Origin: Triticum aestivum
Lineage: Eukaryota; Streptophyta; Magnoliopsida; Poales; Poaceae
Assembly: GCF_018294505.1 (NCBI RefSeq)
Contig: NC_057800.1
Coordinates: 474,769,037-474,833,036 of the forward strand
Direction of reading: 5' to 3'
Length of the DNA: 64,000 nt
Shown in pieces: positions 1 through 10,606 of this stretch. The position numbers were made by a program, and so were the translations under genes. Under the pieces are notes generated by a model. That model did not search any database. It was not told the DNA's origin and saw only the letters and a program-made list of their open reading frames with translations. The stretch's first letter is position 1; each line of letters starts with the position of its first letter.

Positions 1-752
1 AGAAATACGAGGCTATAAGAAATCATGCATATAAGAGATCAAAGAACTCAAATAACTTTCATGGATGAAAATATAGATATGATCATAAACTCAAAGTTCA
101 TTGGATCCCAACAAACACACCGTAAAAAGTGTTACATCAAATAGATCTCTCCAAGAGACCATTGTATTGAGAATTGAAAGAGAGAGAGAGAGAGGAAGCC
201 ATCGAGCTACTAACTATGGACCCATAGGTCTACAATGAACTACTTACGCATCATCGGAGAGGCACCAATGAGGATGATGAACCCCTCCGTGATGGTGTCT
301 AGATTGGATCTGTGGTTTCTGGAACTTGCGGCGGGCGGAATTGTGTTTCGTCGACTTCCCTAGGGTTTTCAGAATATTGGGGTATTTATAGAGCAAAGAG
401 GCGGTGCAGGAGGCCACTGAGGTGGGCACAGCCCACCAGGGCGCTCCTGGGCCCCCAGGCGTGCCCAGGTGGGTTGTGCTCCCCTCGGGGCACCCCTCTG
501 GCACTTCTTTGGTCCATCCTGTGTCTTCTGGACCAGCAAAATTCTCAAAAAAGTTTCGATGCGTTTGGACTCTGTTTGGTATTGATTTTCTGCGAAGTAA
601 AAAATAAGCAAAAAACAACAACTGGCATTATGTCAATAGGTTAGTCCCAAAAAATGATATAATGTTGCTACAAAATGATTGTAAAACATCCAAGAATGAT
701 AATATAATAGCATGGAACAATAAAAAATTATAGGTACGTTGGAGACATATCA
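1..752 (-). mobile_element. Partial LTR of an Athila-type Gypsy element
   Basis: The right edge reads ...GAGACATATCA, the reverse complement of the TGATAcGTCTCCAACGTA start typical of Sabrina/WHAM-like Triticeae LTRs. The same LTR type occurs in plus orientation from 5164 and the two can be aligned along their whole overlap. The LTR start is at 752, so the rest of this minus-strand element, or a solo LTR, lies to the left of the window. It abuts Copia coding sequence at 753 directly, so it inserted into the Copia element. A GA microsatellite lies near 178-194. The short frames inside it are not genes. Confidence 0.75.
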
Positions 753-754
753 GT

Positions 755-1606
755 ATGCATTTAAGACAATATGGAATTGTTTCACACCTCATGCTACCTG
801 GAACACCACAACATAATGGTGTGTCCGAACGTCATAATCGTACTCTATTGGATATGGTGCATTCTATGATGTCTCTTACTGATTTGGTACTTTCATTTTG
901 GGGTTATGCATTAGAGACAACCGCATTCACTTTAAATAGGGCACCATCTAAATCCGTTGAGAGGACACCGTATGAGTTGTGGTTTGGCAAGAAACCTAAG
1001 CTGTCGTTTCTTGAAGTTTGGGGATGCGACACTTATGTCAAGAGGCTTCAGCCTGATAAGCTCGAACCCAAAGCGGAGAAGTGCATCTTCATAGGATACC
1101 CTAAAGAGACCATTGGGTATACCTTCTACCATAGGTCCGAGGGCAAGATCTTTGTTGCCAGGAACGGGTCCTTTCTAGAGAAGAAGTTTCTCTCGAAAGA
1201 AGTTAGTGGGAGGAAAGTAGAACTTGATGAGGTAATCATACCTTCTCTCGAATTGGAAAGTAGCACATCACAAAAAGCAGTTCCTGTGATGCCTACACCA
1301 ACTAAAGAGGAAGCTAATGATGGTGATCATGAAACTTTGGATCAAGTTACTACTGAAGTTCATAGGTCGGCATTGGTACATTCCGCACCAGAGTGGTACG
1401 GTAATCCAGTCCTGGAAGTCATGTTGTTAGACAACAGCGAACCCATGAACTATGAAGAAGCTATGATGAGCCCAGATTCCAACAAATGGCTTGAGGCCAT
1501 GAAATCCGAGATAGGATCCATGCATGTGAACAAAGTATGGACTTTGGTGGACTTGCTCGATGAACAGCAAGCCATTGGAATAAATGGATCTTTAAGAAGA
1601 AGATAG
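755..1606 (+). pseudogene. Copia pol fragment: integrase C-terminal part and linker
   Basis: The open stretch starts inside the integrase core, downstream of the first two catalytic acids. GTPQHNGVSERHNRTLLD holds the third catalytic residue (E in NGVSER). SFWGYALETTAFTLNR, PYELWFGKKP and the FIGYPKET segment are typical of Copia integrase and its C-terminal region. The last 50 residues begin the RT domain (YEEAMMSPDSNKWLEAMKSE). Near 1580 the frame shifts, because the conserved [12 protein letters not shown] segment continues in another frame. The apparent start codon is only the first Met after the truncation and has no meaning as an initiation site. Confidence 0.85.
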
Positions 1607-2107
1607 ACATTGATTGTAATGTCACCATCTATAAAGCTCGACTTGTCGCAAAAGGTTTCCAACAAGTTCAAGGGGTTGACTACGATGAGACTTTCTCACC
1701 CGTAGAGATGCTTAACTCTGTTAAATTATGCTAGCTATTGTCGCATTTTATGATTATGAGCTCTGGCAAGTGGATGTCAAAACGTCATTCCTTAACGGGT
1801 TTGTTAAGGAAGAGTTGTATATGATGAAGTCAGAAGGTTTTGCAATCCTAAGGATGCTAACAAAGTATGCAAGCTCTAGCGATCCATCTATGGACTGGTG
1901 CAAGCATCTCGGAGTTGGAATATTGGCTTTGATGAAGTGATCAAAGCTTTTGGTTTTATACAAACTTATGGAGAAGCTTGTATTTACAAGAAAGTGAGTG
2001 GGAGCTTTGCAACATTTTTGATATTATATGTGGATGACATATTGTTGATTGGAAATGATAAAGAATTTTCGGAAAGCATAAAAGGATATTTGAATAAGAG
2101 TTTTTGA
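1583..2107 (+). pseudogene. Copia reverse transcriptase, frameshifted
   Basis: RT-like sequence runs across three reading frames. One covers about 1583-1722 ([20 protein letters not shown]). A second starts at 1728 ([24 protein letters not shown]). A third covers 1898-2107 and contains the polymerase box YVDD at 2027-2038. The conserved YGLKQASRSW region is disrupted around 1860-1900. An in-frame TGA at 2105-2107 separates this part from the frame that follows. Several independent lesions show the protein cannot be made. Confidence 0.85.
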
Positions 2108-3010
2108 ATGAAAGACCTCGATGAAGCTACTTACATATTGGGCATCAAAATCTATAGAGATAGATCAAGACGCCTAATAGGACTTTCACAAAGTACATAC
2201 CTTGACAAGGTTTTGAAGAAGTTCAAAATGGACCAGTCAAAGAAAGGGTTCTTGCCTATATTGCAAGGTGTGAAGTTGAGTAAGACTCAAAGCCCGACCA
2301 CGACAGAAGAAAGAGAAAGGATGAAAGTCATTCCCTATGCCTCAACCATAGGATCTATAATGTATGCCATGCTATATACCAGACCTGATGTGTGCCTTGC
2401 CATAAGTCTAGCAAGGAGGTACCAAAGTGATCCAAGAGTAGATCACTGGACAGCGGTCAAGAATATCCTGAAGTACTTGAAAAGGACTAAGGACATGTTT
2501 CTCATTAATGGAGGTGACGAAGAGCTCGTCATAAAGGGTTACATTGATGCTAGTTTCGACATAGATCTGAATGACTCTAAGTCTCAAACTGGATACATAT
2601 TTATATTAAATGGTGGAGCGGTCAATTGGCGCAGTTCCAAGCAGAGTGTCATGGCGGGATCTACATGTGAAGCAGAGTATATAGCTACTTCAGAAGCAGC
2701 GCAAGAAAGAGTCTGGATGAAGGAGTTCATATCCAATCTGGGTGTAATACCTAGTGCATCGGATCCAATGACTATCTTTTGTGACAACACTGGAGCTATT
2801 GCCATTGCCAAGGAGCCCAGGTTTCAAAAGATAACCAAGCACATCAAGCACTGCTTCAACTCCATTCGTAATTATGTTAAGGATGGAGACATAGAACTTT
2901 GCAAAGTACATAAGGATCTAAATGTGGCAGACTCGTTGACTAAACCTCTTGTCCGAGCAAAACATGATCAGCAACAAGACTCCATGGGTGCTAGATTCAT
3001 AACTATCTAA
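2108..3010 (+). pseudogene. Copia RT C-terminus and RNase H
   Basis: This 300-residue open frame is in the same frame as the YVDD segment but lies behind the TGA. It holds the RT thumb (YILGIKIYRDRSRRLIGLSQ), the conserved PYASTIGSIMYAML and TRPDV segments, and a Copia RNase H domain (GYIDASFDIDLNDSKS, CEAEYIATSEAA, FCDNTGAIAIAKEP). The acidic RNase H residues D, E and D are visible. It ends at TAA shortly before the polypurine tract, as expected for the end of Copia pol. It is well preserved but cannot be expressed as part of an intact polyprotein. Confidence 0.85.
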
Positions 3011-3031
3011 ACTAGATTATTGAATCTAGTG

Positions 3032-3042
3032 CAAGTGGGAGT
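3032..3042 (+). other. Polypurine tract of the Copia element
   Basis: The sequence AAGTGGGAGTC lies immediately upstream of the 3' LTR start, where plus-strand DNA synthesis is primed in this lineage. Confidence 0.6.
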
Positions 3043-4265
3043 CAGTTGGAAATATTCCCCAGAGGCAATACTAAATTGGTTAATATCATATTAACTTTTT
3101 CATGATAAATGTTTATTATTCATGCTAGAATTGTATTGACCGGGAACTTAAATACATGTGTGAAGACATAGACAACATAGTGTCCCTAGTGAGCCTCTAC
3201 TAGACTAGCTCGTTCATCAAAGATGGTTAAGGTTTCCTAACCATAGACATGAGTTGTCATTTGATAATGGGATCACATAATTAGGAGAATGATGTGATGG
3301 ACAAGACCCAGCCGTAAATTAGATCGTTTAGTTTATTTGCTATAGCTTTCTTCATGTAAAGTATATTTTCCTTAAACCACGAGATCGTGTAACTCCCTGA
3401 CGCCAGAGGAATACTTAGTGTGTATCCGAATATCACTTTGTAACTGGGTGATCATAAAGGTGTTGTACAAGTATCTCCAAAGGCATCTGTTGGGTTGGCA
3501 TGGATCAAGACTGGGATTTGTCACTCCGTATGTCGGAGAGATATCTCTGGGCCCTCTCGGTAATACAACATCTTAAAGAGCTTGCAAGAAATGTGACTAA
3601 TGAGTTAGTCATAAGATCTTGTACTACAGAACGAGAAAAGATACTTGCCGGTAATGACATTGAACTAGGTTGGAGATACCGATGATCAAATTTCGGGCAA
3701 GTAACATATCGCCAGACAAAGGGAATTGCATACGGGATTAACTGAATCCTTGACATCGTGGTTGAACCGATAAAAGATATTCGTGGAATATGTAGGAATC
3801 AATATGGGCATCCATGTCCCGCTGTTGGTTATTGACCGGAGAGGTGTCTCGGTCATGACTACATGATTCCCGAACTCGCAAGGTCGCACGCTTAACGTTC
3901 ATTGACGGTAGAGTAGTATTGGGATATTTGATGATTGATAACCAAATGTTGTTCGGAGTCTCGAATGAGATCCTGGACATCACGAGGAGTCTCGGAATGG
4001 TCGAGAGGCAAATATTTATATATGGGAAGTCATATTTTGGGTTCCAGAAAAATGTGCACTTTTTCGGGATTGTTCCGTGAAGCTTCTAGAAGGTTCCGAA
4101 GGATTCCGGAGGGGTCCAGAAGTCCACAAGTGGGTCCACCACGACCCAAGGGCTGGCATGGGCTAAGGGGAGGCACCCTAGACTTATTGGGCTAGGCGCG
4201 TCAATTCCTCCAAAGCCTATGTGGCCAGGGAAGGGAAAAAAGGGGAGTCCTAGTCTCTACTCCTA
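3043..4265 (+). mobile_element. Truncated 3' LTR of the Copia element
   Basis: It begins ...AGTTGGAAATATTCCCCAGAGG, which corresponds to the TGTTGGAAATATGCCCTAGAGG start of Angela/WIS-type LTRs with the terminal TG mutated. The familiar LTR landmarks follow in order: the GTGAGCCTCTACTAGACTAG region, GGGATTTGTCACTCCGTATG at about 3510, and TATTGACCGGAGAGGTGTC at about 3829. Similarity to the family fades at about 4250-4265, after the promoter region, so roughly the last 500 bp of a usual 1.7-kb LTR are missing. The short frames here are noise. Confidence 0.75.
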
Positions 4266-5163
4266 ATGTCTTAGTACGTACGTCGTTTTGTCCATTAGTA
4301 CCCCGCCTCCACCAATTCGATCGATGGGAGGAACCACCCACCAATTTTTTTCCTTAGGTAAGCCCCTGTTCTATCAGTTTGTACCGATCTCTTTCCTATT
4401 CATGAGCTTTCCAGCCCACACCGCACGAGGCCCCTTCCACAGGTTCCTCCTTCCAGCAAAACTTAGCGCCGCCTCTCACCCCGTCGCCCTCACCCAGCCC
4501 GAGGCCACCCAAGCCTTCGCTCACCCCTGCCGATGATGCCATGCACTACACGATGCCGTGCCTCAACCATGAATCCTCGGCTAACCGCGGTCTCCCACGC
4601 GCCGCTCACACCATTGCCGGCGGTATCCTAGCCCTCACCCTGACGCTGATGCCTCCCCTCGTACTGGTGCCAGCTGGATCCCCTCACCCGGGAGCCGCCT
4701 TGTTCCAGGACTGCGAGGTGCAGTAGCCGGGACGGCCTCGATCTGAGTTACGATGCCATGGCCCCAAACTTCATGGACAAGACGCCACAACCTCAAACCA
4801 CGCGGACACCACGTCTTGAACTACACCACGTCATGGCGCAACAGCTCGATAGAGCAAATCTGGTAATGCAAATCTTCATGGCTTTTAGGCTAGCGTATTG
4901 ACAATGACATGCATGAAGGAATCAAAGAAGTAAGGATGTCAATTAGTTAGTCTTCCTCTTCCTATTATACTGAGACAAATAATAACCTCCAACCTCTTTG
5001 TGCAAAAAATTTCTCAAGTCATATACAATACTTGTGCTTGTCCAAAATTACGATTACATGGCATATGATAAAATCACTTAAAATTGAGCACATTACTTGT
5101 CAAATAATCATTTTGAACAGATAATTTTTGACTCTCAATCCCGAAAACATATATGCTCATCCT
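4266..5163. other. Unassigned stretch between Copia LTR and Athila-type LTR
   Basis: About 4300-4860 is GC-rich and C-biased with two short plus-strand frames (4288-4536 and 4541-4726) that match no family I recognise. About 4860-5163 is AT-rich. The change at ...GCAAATCTG/GTAATGCAAATC near 4863 could be an exon/intron border of a captured gene fragment, but nothing else supports this. No terminal repeats or target duplication are visible. Confidence 0.4.
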
Positions 5164-6089
5164 TGATACGTCTCCAACGTATCTATAATTTTTGATTGTT
5201 CCATGCTGTTATATTATCATTCTTGGTTGTTTTACAATCATTTTATAGCAACTTTATATCATTTTTTAGGACTAACCTGTTGACATAGTTCCCAATGCCA
5301 ATTGCTGTTTTTTGCTTGTTTTTTACTTCATAGAAAATCAATACCAAACAGAGTCCAAACGCAGCGAAACTTTTTGAAGATTTTTTCTGGGCCAGAAGAT
5401 ACAGGATGGGCCAAAGAAGTACTAAAGGGGTGCCCCAAGGGGGGCACAACCCACCTGGTTGCGCCTGGGGGTACAACCTACCTGGTGGGTTGTGCCCACT
5501 TCGATGGCCTCCCGCACCGCCTCTTTGCTCTATAAATACCCCAATATCCAAAAACCCTAGGGGAGTGGGCGAAACACAATTCCAGTCACCGCAAGTTCCA
5601 CAAACCGCAGATCCAATTTAGACTCCATCACGGAGGGGTTCATCATCCTCATTGGTGCCTCTCCGATGATGCGTAAGTAGTCCATTGTAGACCTACAGGT
5701 CCATAGTTAGTAGCTAGATGGCTTCCTCTCTCTCTTTTGATTCTCAATACAATGGTCTCTTGGAGATCTATTTGATGTAACTCTTTTTGCAGTGTGTCTG
5801 TTGGGATCCGATGAACTTTGAGTTTATGATCAGATCTATATTTTTATCCATGAAAGTTATTTGAGTTATTTGATCTCTTATATGCATGATTTCTTATAGC
5901 CTCGTATCTCTTATTTAGTTTAGTTAGGCCGACTAGATCAATTTTTCTTGCCATGGGAAGAGGTGCTTTGTGATGGGTTCGATCTTACGGTGCTCAATCC
6001 CAGTGATAGAAGAGGAAATGACACGTATGTATCGTTGATATTAAGGATAACAAGATGGGGTCTATTCCTACATGAATAGATCTTATCTA
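5164..6089 (+). mobile_element. 5' part of an Athila-type LTR (element B), interrupted
   Basis: It starts with TGATACGTCTCCAACGTATC and follows the same LTR family as 1-752 but in the opposite orientation. It includes a TATA-like CTCTATAAATACC near 5530 and the CATCACGGAGGGGTTCATCATCCTC segment. At 6090 it is cut by the 3' LTR end of element A on the minus strand. The five bases before the cut, ATCTA (6085-6089), would be element A's target-site duplication, but its partner is not in the window. Whether this was a solo LTR or a full element cannot be seen. Confidence 0.75.
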
Positions 6090-7656
6090 TGCTACTTCTT
6101 GAGCTTGCGTTGGTTTTTCCCTTGAAGAGGAAAGGGTGATGCAACAAAGTAGAGATAAATATTTTCCTCAGTTAGAGAACCAAGGTATCAATCCAGTAGG
6201 AGACAATGCACAAATCCCTAATACCTACACAAACAATCAAACAACTTGCACCCAACGCGATAAAGGGGTTGTCAATCCCTTCACAGTTACTTGCAAAAGT
6301 GAGATCTGGTAGAGATAGATGAAACTAAACAAACGATAAAGTAAATATTTTTGGGTTTTTTGGTTTATAGATCGGAAAGTAAAAGATTGCAAAATTGTAG
6401 ATCGGAAACTTATATGATGGAAAATAGACCCGAGGGCCATATGTTTCACTAGAGGATTCTCCCAAGTTAGCAAATAATATGGTGGGTGAACAAATTACTA
6501 TCGAGCAATTGGTAGAGAAGTGCAAAGTTATGATGATATCTAAGGCAATGATTATGAAATATAGGCATCATGTCTGTGTCAAGTAGACTGAAACGATTCT
6601 GCATCTACTACTATTACTCCACACATCGACCGACTCCTGCCTGCATCTAGAGTATTTAGTTCGTGAAGAATAGAGTAACGCATTAAGTAAGATGACATGA
6701 TGTAGAGGAATAAACTCAAGCAGTATGATGTAAACCCCATCTTTTTATCCTCAATGGCAACAATACAATACGTGCCTTGCTACCCCTACTGTCACTGGGA
6801 AAGGACAACACAAGATTGAAGCCAAAGCTAAGTCCTTCTCCCATTGCAAGAAAAACCAATCTAGTTGGTCGAACCAAACCAATAGTTCGAAGAGAATTAC
6901 AAAGATATCAAATCATTCATATAAGACTTCAGAGAAGATTCAAATAATATTAATAGATAAGCGGATAATAAATCCAAAATTCATCGGATCTCAACAAAAA
7001 CACCGCAAAAGAAGATTACATCGGATAGATATCCAAGAACATCGAGGAGAACATGGTATTGAGAATCAAAGAGGGAGAAGAAGACATCTAGCTACTAGCT
7101 ATGTACCCGTAGGTCTGTTGTAAACTACTCACGCTTCATTGGAAGGGCAATAGAGTTGATGTAGAAGCCCTCCATGATCGAATCCCCCTCCGGCAGGATG
7201 CCGGAAAAGGCCCCAAGATGGGATCTCACGGGAACAGAAGGTTGCGGCGGTGGAAAGTGTTTTCGTGGATGCCGCTGGTGGTTTGGGAATATATGTGAAT
7301 ATATAGGACGAAAAATTAGGTTAGGAGAGTCACAAGGGGCCCACAAGGTAGGGGGCGCGCCCTCCCCCCTTGTGGCCGCCTCGTGGCTCTTCCGACTTGA
7401 TCTCCAAGTCTCCTGGGTGTCTTCTGGTCCAAGAAAGATCATCGCGAAGGTTTTATTCTGTTTGGACTCCGTTTGGTATTCCTTTTCTGCGAAACTCAAA
7501 AACAAGGAAAAAATAGAAACTGGCACTAAGCTCTAGGTTAATAAGTTAGTATAAAAAATAACATTAAATAGCATATTAATGCATATAAAACATCCAAAAC
7601 AAATAATATAATAGCATGGAACGATAAAAAATTATAGATACGTTGGAGACGTATCA
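6090..7656 (-). mobile_element. 3' LTR of element A
   Basis: Read on the minus strand, it begins TGATACGTCTCCAACGTATC at 7656 and ends ...CTCAAGAAGTAGCA at 6090, about 1.57 kb. It shares its first ~40 bp with the LTRs at 752 and 5164 and then diverges, so it is a related but distinct subfamily. The family segment matching AACCCCTTTATCGCGTTGGG, reverse-complemented, lies near 6255-6275. No genes lie inside. Confidence 0.8.
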
Positions 7657-7671
7657 AGCATCCCCAAGCTT
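7657..7671 (-). other. Polypurine tract of element A
   Basis: On the minus strand it reads AAGCTTGGGGATGCT directly before the LTR start TGATACG, as in Sabrina/WHAM-type elements. Confidence 0.75.
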
Positions 7672-9583
7672 AATTCCCGCTCGTCCTTGAGTAGGTAAAT
7701 GATAAAAACAGAAATTTTGATGTGGAATGCTACCTAACATATTTATCCATGTAATTTTTCTTTATTGTGGCATGAATGTCCAGATCCATAAGATTCAAAA
7801 CAGAAGTTTAATATTGACATAAAAATAATGATACTTCAAGCATAATAACAAGGCCATTATGTCTTCTCAAAATAACATGGCCAAAGAAAGCTTATCCCTA
7901 CAAAATCATATAGTCTGGCTATGATCCATCTTCATCACACAAAATATTTGAGTCATGCACAACCCTGATGACAAGCCAAGCAATTGTTTCATACTTTTGA
8001 TGTTCTCAAACTTTTTCAACTTTCACGCACTACATGAGCATGATCCATGGACATATCACTATAGGTGGAATCAAATATGGTGGTTGTGGAGAAGACAAAA
8101 AGGAGATAGTCTCACATCAACTAGGCGTATCAATGGGCTATGTAGAGGCCCATCAATAGATATCAATGTGAGTGAGTACGGATTGCCGTGCAACGAATGC
8201 ACTAGAGCTATAAGTTTATGAAAGCTCAAAAAAATAAACTAAGTGGGTGTGCATCCAACTCACTTGCTCACGAAGACCTAGGGCAATTTGAGGAAGCCAA
8301 TCATTGGAATATACAAGCCAAGTTCTATAATGAAAAATTCCCACTAGTATATGAAAGTGACAACATAGTAGACTCTCTATCATGAAGATCATGGTGCTAC
8401 TTTGAAGCACGAGTTTGGTAAAAGGATAGTAACATTGCCCCTTCTCTCTTTTCTCTCATTTTTTTATTTTGGGCTCTCTCTTTTTTTGGCCTTTTTTTCG
8501 CCCTAGTTTCATCCCAACTTGTGGGGGAATCATAGTCTCCATCATCCTTTCCTCACATGGGACAATGCTATAATAATGAAGATCATCACACTTTTATTTA
8601 CTTACAACTCAAGAATTACAACTCGATACTTAGAGCAAAATATAACTCTATATGAATGCCTCCGACGGTGTACTGGGGTGTGCAATGAATCAAGAGTGAC
8701 ATGTATGAAAGAATTATGAAAGGTGGCTTTGCCAAAAATATGATGTAAACTACATGATCATGCAAAGCAATATGACAATGATGGAACGTGTCATAATAAA
8801 CGAAACAGTGGAAAGTTGCATGGTAATATATCTCGGAATGGCTATGGAAATGCCATAATAGGTAGGTATGGTGGCTGTTTTGAGGAAGGTATATGGTGGG
8901 TGTATGGTACCGGCAAAAGTTGTGCGGTACTAGAGAGGCTAGCAATGGTGGAAGGGTGAGAGTGCGTATAATCCATGGACTCAACATTATTCATAAAGAA
9001 CTCACATACTTATTGCAAAAATCTATTAGTTATCAAAACGAAGTACTACGCACATGCTCCTAGGGGGATAGATTGGTACGAAAAAACCATCACTCATCCC
9101 CGACCGCCACTCATAAGGAAGACAATAAATAAATAAATCATGCTCCGACTTCATCACATAATGGTTCACCATACGTGCATGCTACGGGAATCACAAACTT
9201 TAATAGAAGTATTTCTACAATCCACAATTACTCACTAGCATGACTCTAAATCACCATCTTTATATCTCAAAACAATCATAAGGAATCAAACTTCTCATTG
9301 TATTCAATGCACTTTATATGAAAGTTTTTATTATACCCCTCTTGGATGTCTATCATATTAGGACTAAATTTATAACCAAAGAAAATTACCATTCTGTTTA
9401 GAGACTCTCAAAATAATATAAGTGAAGCATGAGAGTTCAATAATTTCTATAAAATAAAGCCACCACCGTGCTCTAAAAAGATATAAGTGAAGCACTAGAG
9501 CAAAGTTGCCTAGCTCAAAAGATATAAGGGAAGCACATAGAGTATTCTAATAAATCACGATTCCCGCGTGTCCCTCTCGAAAG
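7672..9583 (-). other. Element A, non-coding 3' internal region
   Basis: This AT-rich region between the polypurine tract and the nested insertion has no conserved protein motif on either strand. The open frames (for example 8616-8987 on the minus strand) have biased, low-information composition and no family resemblance. A repeated AAGATATAAG-GAAGCAC motif occurs near 9478-9535. Confidence 0.55.
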
Positions 9584-9588
9584 GTGTG

Positions 9589-10070
9589 TGTCGGTGTCAA
9601 AACCGGCGGATCTCAGGTAGGGGGTCCCGAACTGTGCGTCTAGGCCGGATGGTAACCGGAGGCAAGGGACATGAAGTTTTACCCAGTTTCGGGCCCTCTT
9701 GATGGAGGTAAAACCCTACGTCCTGCTTGATTGATATTGATGATATGGGTGTTACAAGAGTAGATCTACCACGAGATCAAAGAGGCTAAACCCTAGAAGC
9801 TAGCCTATGGTATGATTGTATGTTGTGATTGTTGTCCTACGGATTAAAACCCATCAGTTTATATAGACACCGGAGAGGGTTAGGGTTACACAAGGTCGGT
9901 TACAAAGGAGGAGATTTCCATACACGTATTGCCTAGCTTGCCTTCCACGCCAAGTAGAGTCCCGTCCGGACACGAGACGAAGTCTTCAATCTTGTATCTT
10001 CATAGTCTAACAGTCCGGCCAATGGAGATAGTCCGGCTATCTGGAGACCCCCTAATCCAGGACTCCCTCA
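9589..10070 (-). mobile_element. 3' LTR of the Fatima-type element
   Basis: 482 bp, TG...CA bounded. It contains TTTATATAGACACCGG near 9857, the minus-strand TATA region. This is the complete LTR of the pair; the other one has lost about a third. Confidence 0.88.
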
Positions 10071-10082
10071 GTAGCCCCTGAA
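10071..10082 (-). other. Polypurine tract of the Fatima-type element
   Basis: On the minus strand CAGGGGCTAC immediately precedes the LTR start TGAGGGAGTCC. This is the expected plus-strand priming site. Confidence 0.7.
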
Positions 10083-10606
10083 CCAGGCTTCAATGACGAT
10101 GGATCCGGCGCGTAGTTGTCTTCGGCATTGCAAGGCGGGTTCCTTCTCCGAATACGTCACAGAAGAATTTGAATACGAGGATAGTGTCTGACCCAGCAAA
10201 TAAGTTCCACATTCCACCGCAGAGAGGATAATTTTTTCGTAGATCTAATTTGCTGGCTTGTTTTGACAGCATGACGTCAGGTCATGGCCCGGTGATTGTT
10301 CGAACCGTTTCTCTTAACCAGCTCCACACATAACACGAGGCGGTTTCTTAACACGCCATGCCGAAGCGGAGATCGTGTTCCCCTAATTATGGGATTCTCA
10401 TTAATGCGGTCGTGGGTAACCCAACCGTGTCTAGGACTCCTAGATTATAGGCAAGTCCCAAACGGCTACGGAGAGGACGCTTGATATTCACCCTCTTTAT
10501 AAGGGGACAAGGTTTTCGCTTTTTCCCTCTCGTGCTCAACCAAACCCTTCCCCCTCCTTGAGTTCCAACACCCAAAGCCCAGGTCAGGTGCTCCGGATCT
10601 TCGATC
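10083..10606 (+). other. 5' flank of the antisense gene inside the Fatima-type element
   Basis: This non-coding stretch lies between the 3' LTR and the antisense gene's first ATG. TTTATAAGG near 10496, about 110 bp before the ATG at 10607, is a possible plus-strand TATA-like promoter element for the antisense transcript. No other feature is visible. Confidence 0.4.

Larger units (their letters stand above)
753..4265 (+). mobile_element. Copia retrotransposon remnant (BARE1/WIS/Angela type)
   Basis: This is the 3' half of a Ty1/Copia element: integrase C-terminal part, reverse transcriptase, RNase H, polypurine tract and a truncated 3' LTR, in the Copia order IN-RT-RH. The 5' LTR, gag, protease and most of the integrase core are missing because the Athila-type LTR ends at 752. 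The protein closely resembles the Angela/WIS/BARE1 lineage as I know it, for example the YVDDILLIGND catalytic block. Frameshifts and stops show it is dead. The family name comes from memory of the lineage, not from a search. Confidence 0.85.

Noticed and set aside
178..194. GA microsatellite as a feature of interest
   Set aside because: Short simple repeat inside an LTR; ordinary for this family.
8616..8987. Minus-strand frame as env-like gene of element A
   Set aside because: No signal peptide with following domain, no membrane-anchor pattern, and His/Tyr/Leu-biased low-information sequence.
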